Part shown: one piece after another, positions 4,604-12,624 of the stretch | How the letters are laid out: every line of letters starts with the position of its first letter | How positions within the stretch are numbered: the first letter of the stretch is position 1 | Assembly (NCBI GenBank): GCA_964592255.1 | Contig: CAZQCI010000048.1 | Span: 1 to 15,194, forward strand | Origin: CAZQCI01 sp964592255 | GTDB lineage: Bacteria > UBA10199 > SBBF01 | Length of the DNA: 15,194 bases | Direction: 5' to 3' | Made by a program: the position numbers and the translations under genes | The notes under the pieces: model-generated | The model's database searches: none | The model's input: only the letters and a program-made list of their open reading frames with translations | Told to the model about the DNA's origin: nothing

Positions 4604-6895
4604 TTATGAAGGAGTTGGAAGCATTTGAGCTGCTCCAGTGGGTAGGGCGTTAGTTGCTAAATTGGCCGGGTCTTCCTTTGGTAATGTTGTTTCTAAGTTA
4701 GGGGTTATTGGTGTCGCTAAACCTATTTGAGATAATACACTGGCGATTATGGCCACATCACCCGTGTCTAGGGCATTTCGTAAGGCTTCTAATTGGTCGG
4801 TTGCTGCAAGATCATCTTCAGTAAATTGGGTGCCTAATAACGCATTGATGCGGTCGGCTGTAGATGCTGTATTGTTTATGTTATCTCGAGATACATTTAC
4901 GGTTTGTAAAGCAATGGTTATTAGGTTTGATAAGTCCACTTGAGGATTTTCCGGCACGAGGGCTTTTTTTATTTCATTGGCTTGCTCTTGAACTAAGTTG
5001 TAAAAAGCCATGACTACTTCGTTGTCTTGTCCACTTTCTAATGCTTCCAAACGCTTTAAAAGCTCTTCGGTTATTTTGTTGTATTGGTTAAGTCGTTCTC
5101 TAGATAAATATCTTAATTCTTTCTCTCTGTTGATGCTGTCAGTTATTTTTGGGGGATGATAGCTTTTCAGCATTTTTTGTGATGTTTGAAAGCGTTGTGT
5201 TTCGGAGATGGAAGAGTCGCCGGGAGCATAATAGTAAGTGCAGTAGACCCCTTGCCAGATTCTATGAGCAAAGCCTGTGGGGTCTTTCTTGTAAAGAGCT
5301 TCAACATCTATGAGATCAGTTTTAAGCCACTCAATAGCCGCAAGCGTTTGAAGTTCTTCGGGTAAACTGTTTACAATACGATATAGAATTTGTGCTCCAA
5401 CTCGTTGCTTGTAGCCTAAGAGTAGCTTGTCGAATAAATGATAAAATTCGTGTAAATAAAAATAAAAGGCAGGAATGACGGGAGTCTCCGGTAAATCTTT
5501 CCATGGTGTATCTTGAAAGGGGACGCCGACGATAAATGTGTTTTTTGTTTCAGCTTCAAGCATCATCTCTCTAGAGACTTCTCCTTCTGCTAATTTTATT
5601 CCTGCGTAAACATCTTCACCATACAAAGCTAAGGCTGCGGCTTCCATGAAACGATGCGATGGAAAAAAATAATAGCCGTTTACATGTAATCTAACACGGT
5701 CTCCCAGTGCTTTTTCAATTCTGTCAAAAAATATATTTAAATTACGATGTAGAAGATGGAGGAAAGGGTTATCAGAATCAGGAAAATGAACGGCGCAAAT
5801 ATTTTTTGCCATGTCTGAATCGGGGAGGGTGTCTAGTAGCTCCGATAGAGTGGAGACAAATTCTGGGTCCAATTTTTCTGCGCTAAAGCCAGGGAATTCT
5901 GTTAAAAAGTGTAGTGCATTTCCAAAGATAGTTACTTTAAAATTATCGGGATATCGATCACGAAAATCCAACAATTGCGTCACGAGATAACCATCTAGAA
6001 AAACTCCCAATCTTGATGGGTCTTCACCGGAACCTGCTAAAGACTCTAATAGTTTTTTTCTGTCTTCATTTAATGCTGAGGCCCGCATGTTTTGCAACAG
6101 TGTGTGGAAAATTTCCCCATCGTCTTCATGACGAAGTCCGGCCAGTATGGCTTCACGTGGTCGTGCTAAGGGGGTTCGTGGATGGTCTCGGTAGTGTTCA
6201 GGTAATAAAGCTCTTATCTCGTCATGGCCTCGAGCCTTGATGTGCCATAAAATCCATTCTGCTTCTGGGTGTGTTTCTATGAGTTGTATCGTTTTTTCTA
6301 CTATATCAGGGGGTATGTCATGGAGTTGCATGTACAGAATATTACCGAGCTGAATGATATATCGTTTGAGTTTATATTCATCAGTCGTTTCTTCTAGGAT
6401 TGTGAAGAGTGTATCGAGAATAGCGAGAGTTGAAGAGGGTGCTAAGCGAGTGACTTGGTCTAAAGGTATGGGAGGAATGGTGGTATCGTTTTTTGTTTTT
6501 TTGGCTTCAGCGATCAGTATGTGAGCCACTTGATCTGCTAATGATGGATGAGTCTCGGCCAGGGCTAATGCAATATGTGTTAAATGGTTGTGATGAGCTG
6601 AAGAAACTCCTTCAGGTTGACTTAAACGTCTTTGAGCTTGGTGTAGTATTTCTGAAGCGCGTTGTTCTGAAAGAGGTTTGAGGAGAATTGCAGGATCTGT
6701 TTGTAGATTTGAATCCATCTTTAACAACAGCCCTGCCAAAGTAACTGAAGCGCTTATTCTAAGTCGCCCTTGCAGAAGGTGGGCTAGTTTTTCTCGTGAA
6801 ATCAGTGGAATGGGATAGACTGGAGAAGCGGGGGCAGGGGGGGCTCCAGAAGCTGGCCCTTGGTATGGCCAAAGAATTTTCGTGATACGGGGCAT
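4604..6895 (-). CDS. Unrecognised 763-residue protein with an HExxH metallopeptidase-like motif
   Basis: I cannot assign a known family. There is no signal peptide or membrane segment. The N-terminus (14-30) is Pro/Ala-rich. Residues 40-400 are mostly short amphipathic helices with recurring Leu patterns, suggesting a helical-repeat (HEAT-like) scaffold. At 476-493 the hydrophobic stretch AFYFYLHEFYHLFDKLLL contains HEFYH (482-486), the zincin signature HExxH, in a helix after a beta-like segment, as in zinc metallopeptidases. The third zinc ligand is unclear; Glu513, Glu514 or Glu522 are candidates. Charged helices at about 590-645 could form a coiled coil, and the C-terminus is Thr/Pro/Ala-rich. 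A single HExxH can occur by chance, so peptidase function is an inference. No clear Shine-Dalgarno precedes the ATG. It lies 33 bases after dapF and before the 190-residue gene. Confidence 0.7.
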   Translation of the reverse strand: MPRITKILWPYQGPASGAPPAPASPVYPIPLISREKLAHLLQGRLRISASVTLAGLLLKMDSNLQTDPAILLKPLSEQRASEILHQAQRRLSQPEGVSSAHHNHLTHIALALAETHPSLADQVAHILIAEAKKTKNDTTIPPIPLDQVTRLAPSSTLAILDTLFTILEETTDEYKLKRYIIQLGNILYMQLHDIPPDIVEKTIQLIETHPEAEWILWHIKARGHDEIRALLPEHYRDHPRTPLARPREAILAGLRHEDDGEIFHTLLQNMRASALNEDRKKLLESLAGSGEDPSRLGVFLDGYLVTQLLDFRDRYPDNFKVTIFGNALHFLTEFPGFSAEKLDPEFVSTLSELLDTLPDSDMAKNICAVHFPDSDNPFLHLLHRNLNIFFDRIEKALGDRVRLHVNGYYFFPSHRFMEAAALALYGEDVYAGIKLAEGEVSREMMLEAETKNTFIVGVPFQDTPWKDLPETPVIPAFYFYLHEFYHLFDKLLLGYKQRVGAQILYRIVNSLPEELQTLAAIEWLKTDLIDVEALYKKDPTGFAHRIWQGVYCTYYYAPGDSSISETQRFQTSQKMLKSYHPPKITDSINREKELRYLSRERLNQYNKITEELLKRLEALESGQDNEVVMAFYNLVQEQANEIKKALVPENPQVDLSNLITIALQTVNVSRDNINNTASTADRINALLGTQFTEDDLAATDQLEALRNALDTGDVAIIASVLSQIGLATPITPNLETTLPKEDPANLATNALPTGAAQMLPTPS

Positions 6896-6928
6896 TGCGG
6901 CTGTATCGGAATGTGAACAGAAAAGTTG

Positions 6929-7765
6929 CTAGGCTATAAACAACTCTCCTTTAGCGACGGGGGTTACGGGGCCCGTCATGTGAACATGACCATCAGGCTG
7001 AATATCGATGATTATTTGGCCACCCGGCATGTGGACGGTAACGTTGTGTTCGACTAAACCTAATTTATAGGCGGCACTAGCCGCCGCACAACTGCTGCTG
7101 CCAGATGCCAAAGTATAGCCCGCACCCCGTTCCCAGATTTCAATTTGTATGTTGTGCCGGTCGATAATTTTGAGCAATTGCATGTTAATGCGGTTGGGAA
7201 AAATTTTATGGTTTTCCACCAAAGGTCCCAAATTACGAGCCAAATTTTCTGAAATATCGTTGAGAGGAATCACACAATGCGGGTTACCCATAGAAACGCA
7301 GGTGATTTGGTAGGTTTTATCTCCAATACTTAAGTTTTCGGATATAACTTCACGCGGTTTTCCGGTAACAGGGATTTTATCGCTTTCAAAAATAGCTTTT
7401 CCCATATCCACTTTGATGAGATCTGAGTTTTTAATAAATTCCACCGCTACGTTTCCACCTAAAGTGTGTAAGTGAAATGGTTTGTCTGCTGTGACATAGC
7501 CTGCGTCCAAGAGATAGCGTGAAAAAATACGGATACCATTGCCGCTTTTTTCAGCTTCGCTGCCGTCTGGATTAAAAATGCGTAAACCGAAGGGTTGGTT
7601 TTCCTGGCGTATTGGCCCCCAGAGAATACCGTCTGATCCAATGCCAAAGTTGCGGTGGCAAATGAGCTTCACATTTTCAGGGTTGGGTTGATAAGGACTT
7701 TTGTTGGGATCAATAACGAGATAGTCGTTTCCTAAGGCATGATATTTAAAAAAAGAATTTGTCAT
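6929..7765 (-). CDS. dapF: Diaminopimelate epimerase homologue lacking both catalytic cysteines
   Basis: DapF interconverts LL- and meso-diaminopimelate for lysine and peptidoglycan synthesis, using two cysteines as acid and base. The fold is complete: HALGNDYLV (9-17), a SDG (44-46), NPDGSEAE (65-72), GNPHCV (160-165), and WERGAGYTLA (211-220). Its 278 residues are typical. However, the first catalytic position reads KSGNG, with Ser74 for the usual Cys, and the second reads ASGSSSCA, with Ser221 for Cys. The codons are AGC (7546-7544) and TCT (7105-7103), so two separate single-base errors would be needed to explain this. The remaining Cys226 matches a non-catalytic position of the family. 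It may be a functional variant clade, an epimerase of another substrate, or non-racemising. It starts five bases after the stop of the Met-rich membrane protein, so translational coupling is likely. Confidence 0.85.
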   Translation of the reverse strand: MTNSFFKYHALGNDYLVIDPNKSPYQPNPENVKLICHRNFGIGSDGILWGPIRQENQPFGLRIFNPDGSEAEKSGNGIRIFSRYLLDAGYVTADKPFHLHTLGGNVAVEFIKNSDLIKVDMGKAIFESDKIPVTGKPREVISENLSIGDKTYQITCVSMGNPHCVIPLNDISENLARNLGPLVENHKIFPNRINMQLLKIIDRHNIQIEIWERGAGYTLASGSSSCAAASAAYKLGLVEHNVTVHMPGGQIIIDIQPDGHVHMTGPVTPVAKGELFIA

Positions 7766-7770
7766 GAAAG

Positions 7771-8193
7771 TTAAGGTTGAGGTGTTTGCATAGGAGATGG
7801 CATTTGGTTTTGTGGCTGGGAAGGTGTCGCCTGATTTTGCATCATAGGAGGTGGCATCATCTGGCTTTGCGGATAAGGTGATTGGCTACCTTGTGGATTC
7901 ATCGGCATGGGCATCTGCATTGGCATCTGCATCGGTGAATTCATGGAAGGCATGCCCATGCCCATGGGGTTAATTTTATGGGCGTTTTTGGATATACTAT
8001 AAATGTGGCTTATGGTGCATGAAAAGGCCAATAAAGAACTGATGATAATAAAGTAAGCGCCTCCTTTAAACCATCGGTAGCAACAGAGACTTTCTTTTTT
8101 CTCGGCAAACACCATCAAGAGGTATAACCCCATGCCGAATGCGATGAGCTCTAAAGCCAATGCGATATCACCTATAAACGCTGTAGATGCCAT
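7771..8193 (-). CDS. Small membrane protein with Met/Pro/Gln-rich tail
   Basis: There is no recognised family. Two hydrophobic segments (about 8-29 and 46-66) are probably membrane helices, separated by a short charged, cysteine-containing loop (EKKESLCCYRW). From about residue 73 to 140 the protein is low-complexity Met, Pro, Gln, Asn and Ser, with repeated PMQM and MPMP units, encoded by short tandem DNA repeats. A Met-rich tail could bind soft metals such as copper or be a flexible linker; neither can be shown here. The start is secure, with AGGAGGGG just before the ATG. The gene is first in the - strand cluster and sits five bases before dapF. The 112-base gap to the divergent response regulator must hold its promoter, but I found no convincing boxes for it. 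Confidence 0.7.
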   Translation of the reverse strand: MASTAFIGDIALALELIAFGMGLYLLMVFAEKKESLCCYRWFKGGAYFIIISSLLAFSCTISHIYSISKNAHKINPMGMGMPSMNSPMQMPMQMPMPMNPQGSQSPYPQSQMMPPPMMQNQATPSQPQNQMPSPMQTPQP

Positions 8194-8270
8194 AACCCCT
8201 CCTAAAAAAGGTAATAATCTGAGTATATTAGGCCACTTTTAGTTTTTTTGCTAGATTTTTTTAGTAGGGG

Positions 8271-8299
8271 TTGAGTTTTGTCAGAAAATTAGATATTGT
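8271..8299 (+). promoter_or_regulatory. Weak promoter candidate for the response regulator
   Basis: TTGAGT (8271-8276) and TATTGT (8294-8299) each match 4 of 6 sigma70 consensus positions with a 17-base spacer. Transcription would start almost at the ATG (8306), giving a leaderless or very short-leader message, which agrees with the absence of a Shine-Dalgarno. The evidence is consensus match only. Confidence 0.22.
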
Positions 8300-8305
8300 A
8301 TAAAA

Positions 8306-8692
8306 ATGTCTGCGTTAGGGATGGTCAAACATATTCTTATAGTTGATGATGACGCGAGTATTCTCTACATGCTTTGTAAGCGTTTAGAGTCTCAAGGTTA
8401 TCATTGCGCTTCCGCTTCTTCAGTTGAAGAAGCACTCCAGAAAGTCAAACAACAACCCCCCGATTTAGTTATTTTAGATTTAGGTTTTAAAAAAGCCGAT
8501 GGCACCAGTTTTTTGAAAACGTTGGATGAATGGGTAGCTCCTGGTCAAAAATTACCTCCAGTTATTGTGCTCAGCGGTATGCAAAGCCAAGAGATTATCG
8601 ATTATGTTATGGACTTGGGTGCGGCTGCTTTCTTGTCAAAACCTTACGACTCTGGAAAACTTCTCTCCATTGTAGAACAATACGTTCATTAA
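8306..8692 (+). CDS. Single-domain response regulator (CheY-like receiver)
   Basis: This is a stand-alone phosphoacceptor receiver domain with no output domain. All key residues are present: the acidic triad start DDD at 14-16, phosphoacceptor Asp58 (VILDLG), Ser90 in the switch position, and Lys112 in SKPY. At 128 residues it is exactly one receiver domain. An in-frame ATG at 8321 gives MVKHILIVDD, an equally plausible start. Without an effector domain it probably passes phosphate on or acts through protein contacts. It is convergent with a histidine kinase gene, its likely partner by position, but the opposite orientation means they are not co-transcribed. Confidence 0.9.
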   Translation: MSALGMVKHILIVDDDASILYMLCKRLESQGYHCASASSVEEALQKVKQQPPDLVILDLGFKKADGTSFLKTLDEWVAPGQKLPPVIVLSGMQSQEIIDYVMDLGAAAFLSKPYDSGKLLSIVEQYVH

Positions 8693-10524
8693 TTTTTTTC
8701 TTCTAAATGAGTTGGTATGATTACGGAAAAAATGGTTCCTTTTTCGTAGATACTTTTTAGCAGTAATTGACCTTTGTGTTGGTCGATTATTTTTTGGCAA
8801 AGAGCTAATCCTAAGCCCGATCCTCCTGTTTTCCATCGCCCTTTGTTTTTGACTTGTTCAAACATTTGAAAAAGGTTTTTTTGGTCTTCTTCTTTAATTC
8901 CTAAACCATTGTCTTCCACGTCAATGGTAATGTGATCATCATCCGATGTTAACCTAACAGTAATATGCCCTTTTTGCGGTGTGAATTTGACCGCATTATC
9001 CAATAAATTGACTAACACTTGCTTGAGTTTGTCACTATCACAGACTCCCCAAACGGGAGTAGCAGGGGCTTGAAATGAAAAGTTGATTTCTTTTTTTCGG
9101 AAAGACGGAGTCATCAGGCCACTGACATCGCCGATCATGTCGTTAAAATTAATGCGTTCAAAAAAGCAGTCGGTTTTTCCGGCTTCCAACTTAGAGAGAT
9201 CCAGCACATTGTTGATGAGGCGAGAAAGTCGTTCAATGCTAGTTTGAACGATATTGAGTGTTTCTTTTTGGTTTTGAGAAAGAGGGCCGTCGACTCCTTC
9301 AAGTAGCATGTTGATCCCTTCTTTAATGGCACTAAAAGGAGTTCGTATTTCGTGTGATACCATAGCTGTAAATTCCGATTTCATTTGTGATAATTTTGAA
9401 AGCTCACGATTGACCTTTTCCAATTCTTTGAGGGAGTTGTGTAGTTCCGAGGTGCGTTCTTCTACGCGTAATTCTAATTGGTCGTGTGCTTTTTGTAAGG
9501 CATACAACATGCCATTGATGATGATGACTAACTTGCCGATTTCATCTTTCCCCATGCCTGGAATACGATAAGATAAATCCTGATTACGAGTGATGTTATC
9601 CAATGTTGTGCCCACCAAAGAAAGTCGATTGATGACCAATTTGTCGAGAAGAACAAAGAGGAGCAGGCCAAAGACAAGAGTTGAGGCAATGAGTACAAAA
9701 CCAAAAAATCGAGTGGCGAGTTCTCCTTGTTTATAAATGGGACGATCTTTTGTGATTTGGAGAATAAAAGCGGGTTTGTTGTAGACATCGGGAATAAGTG
9801 TGTATCCGTAAATATTTTGAGGAGATTCTGATTGTACCAATATTTTTTCTGCTTTTTCTCCCCATAAGCTAGGATAGAGTTCCATGAGCTGTGGGGTAAT
9901 GATACTGAAGCTAAAAGCTGTATGGGTGAGCTGTCGAATGCTTTCCAACATAGCGGCATCTAGTTGATAGCCCCAGATTAAAGTGCCCATGATTGGGCTC
10001 GTTCTTTCCGAATTGACGATAGGTTGCGAAGAAACAATGAAAGGGGCTCCCCCTAAGATGACAATACCTCCTATTCTACTGCTGGCTTTTTCGTGGTAAA
10101 TGAGTCCTTTGGAGGGAAGAATGAGTGCCGATATATCGTGGGGTAATGGGAGCTCCTCATTGGCATTGATATCAACATATTTGCCGTAAACGAGTTCGCC
10201 AGTTTTGTTAACAAAAAGCATGAAGTTAACATGCAAGATCCCGAAGGAAGTGTTGTTTAAGTTAGACTCAACATAGTCGTCATTTTTGTGTTGAATAAAA
10301 TGATACGTGTCATCCCAGGATGACCAGTCCGATTCTTTAACGAAAAGTTGTAATACTAGATTATTTAAGGCGTCTGTGACCCTGTGTACGTTTTCCTGTG
10401 TATTGATGTGCTCAATTTTACGAAACCCTTCGGAAAGTTTTGTGGTGGTGGCAAAATAAGACACGGATAGGAACAAGGAAATAGCTGATCCCAAGATGAA
10501 CAGAATTTTAATACGTAAGTTCAT
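8689..10524 (-). CDS. Membrane sensor histidine kinase with CHASE4-like domain
   Basis: This is a transmembrane kinase that autophosphorylates on histidine and passes phosphate to a response regulator. Domains in order: membrane helix (about 5-25); an extracytoplasmic CHASE4-like sensor (about 35-265) with the typical ESDWSSWDDTY segment at 64-74; second membrane helix (about 272-294); HAMP (about 295-347); coiled coil (348-380); HisKA with the phosphoacceptor in SHEIRTP, His391; and HATPase_c with NLLDNAVKF (506-514), DNGLG (538-542) and GGSGLGLAL (567-575). All catalytic boxes are intact, so it should be active. The ligand of the CHASE4 domain is unknown. The stop shares bases 8690-8691 with the stop of the convergent response regulator. 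No strong Shine-Dalgarno is visible. Confidence 0.92.
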   Translation of the reverse strand: MNLRIKILFILGSAISLFLSVSYFATTTKLSEGFRKIEHINTQENVHRVTDALNNLVLQLFVKESDWSSWDDTYHFIQHKNDDYVESNLNNTSFGILHVNFMLFVNKTGELVYGKYVDINANEELPLPHDISALILPSKGLIYHEKASSRIGGIVILGGAPFIVSSQPIVNSERTSPIMGTLIWGYQLDAAMLESIRQLTHTAFSFSIITPQLMELYPSLWGEKAEKILVQSESPQNIYGYTLIPDVYNKPAFILQITKDRPIYKQGELATRFFGFVLIASTLVFGLLLFVLLDKLVINRLSLVGTTLDNITRNQDLSYRIPGMGKDEIGKLVIIINGMLYALQKAHDQLELRVEERTSELHNSLKELEKVNRELSKLSQMKSEFTAMVSHEIRTPFSAIKEGINMLLEGVDGPLSQNQKETLNIVQTSIERLSRLINNVLDLSKLEAGKTDCFFERINFNDMIGDVSGLMTPSFRKKEINFSFQAPATPVWGVCDSDKLKQVLVNLLDNAVKFTPQKGHITVRLTSDDDHITIDVEDNGLGIKEEDQKNLFQMFEQVKNKGRWKTGGSGLGLALCQKIIDQHKGQLLLKSIYEKGTIFSVIIPTHLEEKN

Positions 10525-10595
10525 GATGAGTTTTTAAGATTAACACATATCTATTGTTCTTGCGAAACTTTTTGTTTTTTGGAATATACCCGGGC

Positions 10596-11468
10596 ATGCC
10601 TGCCCAAATTTTAGATGGAAAGTTCATTGCCCAAAAAGTTAGAACTGAACTTAAGGAAGCTGTGGCTCATTTCAAAGTAGAGCAGGGTTTTATACCTGGT
10701 TTAGCTACCATTCTTGTCGGAGAAAATCCTGCTTCTCAGGTTTACATTCGTAACAAAATTAAGGCGTGTGAAGAGGTGGGGATGAAGTCCTTTCATCAAA
10801 CGCTTTCACTTGGGACATCCCAAGATGAATTGTTGGCTCTCATAGACAAGCTGAATCACGATAAAAAAGTTCATGGCATTTTAGTGCAGCTTCCTCTTCC
10901 CAAACAAATCAATGAACATGCTGTTTTGAAAGCGATTAATCCGCTGAAAGATGTCGATGGTTTTTCTCCACAAAGCATGGGAGCTTTGATGTGTGGTACC
11001 GCTGCTTTAAAACCCTGCACTCCCTTTGGAGTGATGCGATTGTTGGAAGAAACGGGTATTGATCTTGCTGGTAAAAACGCGGTGGTATTAGGACGGAGCA
11101 ATATTGTTGGTAAACCTGTTTCTTTGATGTTACTCGAAAAAAACGCAACTGTAACGATTTGTCATTCCAAAACCAAGAATCTTCCTGATGTGGTAAGAAT
11201 GGCGGATGTTGTTGTGGCCGCTATTGGAAAACCTCAATTTGTAAAGGGTGAATGGATTAAAAATGGCGCCATTGTTATCGACGTGGGTATCAATCGACTG
11301 CCGGATGGATCCTTGGTTGGGGATGTTGATTTTAAAGAAGCTGTACAAAAGGCCTCTTGGATTACTCCTGTGCCCGGTGGTGTGGGGCCGATGACGATTG
11401 CGATGTTGTTAAAAAATACTTTAATGGCGGCAACACAGTCGATTCTTGCAGAAGGCGAAAATTATTAA
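10596..11468 (+). CDS. folD: Bifunctional methylene-THF dehydrogenase / methenyl-THF cyclohydrolase
   Basis: FolD reversibly converts 5,10-methylene-THF to methenyl-THF (NADP-linked) and then to 10-formyl-THF, linking one-carbon units to purine and formyl-Met synthesis. Visible motifs are YIRNKIKACEEVG (Tyr50 and catalytic Lys54), VQLPLP, KDVDGF, PCTPFGVM, and the nucleotide-binding GRSNIVGKP and PVPGGVGPMT. The 290 residues are standard. I prefer the ATG at 10596 over an in-frame TTG at 10554, because MPAQILDGK aligns with the family N-terminus. gcvT follows after three bases, so methylene-THF made by the glycine cleavage system is the likely substrate in this operon. Confidence 0.96.
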   Translation: MPAQILDGKFIAQKVRTELKEAVAHFKVEQGFIPGLATILVGENPASQVYIRNKIKACEEVGMKSFHQTLSLGTSQDELLALIDKLNHDKKVHGILVQLPLPKQINEHAVLKAINPLKDVDGFSPQSMGALMCGTAALKPCTPFGVMRLLEETGIDLAGKNAVVLGRSNIVGKPVSLMLLEKNATVTICHSKTKNLPDVVRMADVVVAAIGKPQFVKGEWIKNGAIVIDVGINRLPDGSLVGDVDFKEAVQKASWITPVPGGVGPMTIAMLLKNTLMAATQSILAEGENY

Positions 11469-11471
11469 TCT

Positions 11472-12557
11472 ATGTTCAAAAGAACACCTCTCTATGAAGT
11501 TCACAGACAACTTGGCGCCCGCATGGTCGAGTTCGGTGGTTGGGAAATGCCTGTGCAATACAAAGGCGTTATCGAGGAACATAAAGCCGTACGCGAAAAA
11601 GTAGGTCTTTTTGATATTTCCCATATGGGGGAAATTTTTGTGGAAGGGGAGCGTGCTCAAGGTTTTATCAATTTTATTACCACCAACGATATTACTCGTA
11701 TTAAAGATGGTGGCTGCCAATATGCGGCTTGTTGTTATGAAAACGGTACGGTCGTTGATGATGTTATTAGCTATCAATTTTCCCCTCAAAAATATCTTGT
11801 TGTGGTAAATGCGTCTAACACTCAGAAAGATTTTGATTGGTTTGTTTCTCATAATCATCACAAGGTTACTATAATCAATAAAAGTTCCGACTATTGCCAA
11901 TTGGCTTTGCAAGGTCCTCTCAGTCAAAAGGTGCTGCAGCCGTTGGTTGAAAAAAATCTGTCTGAACTTAACTATTATACATTTTGTGAAACTCAGTTGA
12001 TGGGCTCTCCTATTTTATTGTCTCGTACGGGTTATACGGGTGAAGATGGTTTTGAAATTTATGCTTCCACCAAAGAAGCTGTGTCTCTTTGGAATGGAAT
12101 TATGGAAGCTGGCAAAGCGGATGGTCTTCAACCCATTGGTTTGGCGGCACGGGATACTTTACGTCTTGAAGCGGCGTATTCTCTTTACGGACATGAGATT
12201 AGTGATTCTATTAATCCTTTAGAAGCTCGTCTTCAATGGATTGTACGGCTTGACAAATCTGCATTTATTGGCAAAGAAGTTTTGGCAGAAATCGCTTCGA
12301 AGGGGGTTTCTAGAAAAATAATTGGCTTGGTTTTAACTGAACCCGGCGTTCCCCGCCAAGGCTATAAAATAGTCGTTAATGATGACGTTGTAGGTGTGGT
12401 AACCAGTGGCACTTTTTCGCCCACGCTCAATAAGCCCATTGCTTTGGCTTTGGTTCAAGCGGAAAGTCTGAAAACAGGATCTGATATTTTTGTTGAAATT
12501 AGAGGGCAGAAAAAAAAGGCGGCGCTTGTTTCACTGCCTTTTTACAAAAAAACATAA
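11472..12557 (+). CDS. gcvT: Aminomethyltransferase (glycine cleavage T-protein)
   Basis: GcvT takes the aminomethyl group carried on lipoylated GcvH, releases ammonia and forms 5,10-methylene-THF. Family motifs are FGGWEMPVQY (21-30), GLFDISHMGE (45-54), GTVVDDVI with the conserved aspartates at 96-97, VVNASNTQKD (111-120) for folate binding, SRTGYTGEDGFEIY, LGLAARDTLRLEA-type sequence, and the C-terminal barrel with TSGTFSPTL. The 361 residues are standard. It starts three bases after folD with no strong Shine-Dalgarno of its own, so coupled translation is likely. gcvH follows after a 67-base spacer containing a repeat-like hairpin. Confidence 0.96.
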   Translation: MFKRTPLYEVHRQLGARMVEFGGWEMPVQYKGVIEEHKAVREKVGLFDISHMGEIFVEGERAQGFINFITTNDITRIKDGGCQYAACCYENGTVVDDVISYQFSPQKYLVVVNASNTQKDFDWFVSHNHHKVTIINKSSDYCQLALQGPLSQKVLQPLVEKNLSELNYYTFCETQLMGSPILLSRTGYTGEDGFEIYASTKEAVSLWNGIMEAGKADGLQPIGLAARDTLRLEAAYSLYGHEISDSINPLEARLQWIVRLDKSAFIGKEVLAEIASKGVSRKIIGLVLTEPGVPRQGYKIVVNDDVVGVVTSGTFSPTLNKPIALALVQAESLKTGSDIFVEIRGQKKKAALVSLPFYKKT

Positions 12558-12565
12558 TTGTTTAA

Positions 12566-12601
12566 CTCCCCCCCATCCTTCTCTTGTCTTAAGAGGGGGA
12601 G
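12566..12601. repeat. C-rich/G-rich imperfect hairpin between gcvT and gcvH
   Basis: CTCCCCC (12566-12572) pairs with GGGGGAG (12595-12601). Inside lies an alternative small hairpin, CTCTT-gtctt-AAGAG (12581-12595). The lopsided C-rich and G-rich arms resemble a dispersed REP-type element, but no second copy is in the window. No T-run follows, so it is unlikely to terminate transcription. It may stabilise or process the gcvT-gcvH message. Confidence 0.5.
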
Positions 12602-12624
12602 ACCACGGGAGTAGAATCGACCTT

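Noticed and set aside
8194..8305. Riboswitch or small RNA in the divergent gap
   Set aside because: Only 112 AT-rich bases with short T-runs and no stable stem that I can see.
9528..9959. 143-codon open frame on the - strand within the histidine kinase
   Set aside because: It is a different frame inside an intact, motif-complete kinase gene; no independent coding evidence.
10554..10595. TTG start extending FolD by 14 residues
   Set aside because: The extension is hydrophobic and not part of the FolD family; ATG at 10596 gives the standard N-terminus.
11421..11927. 168-codon open frame on the - strand over folD/gcvT
   Set aside because: It lies opposite clearly coding gcvT, has no recognisable motif, and is explained as a shadow of that gene.
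12490..12624. Extended gcvH frame starting inside gcvT
   Set aside because: The extra 45 residues read through gcvT and the C-rich hairpin and do not resemble GcvH; the family start is at 12625.
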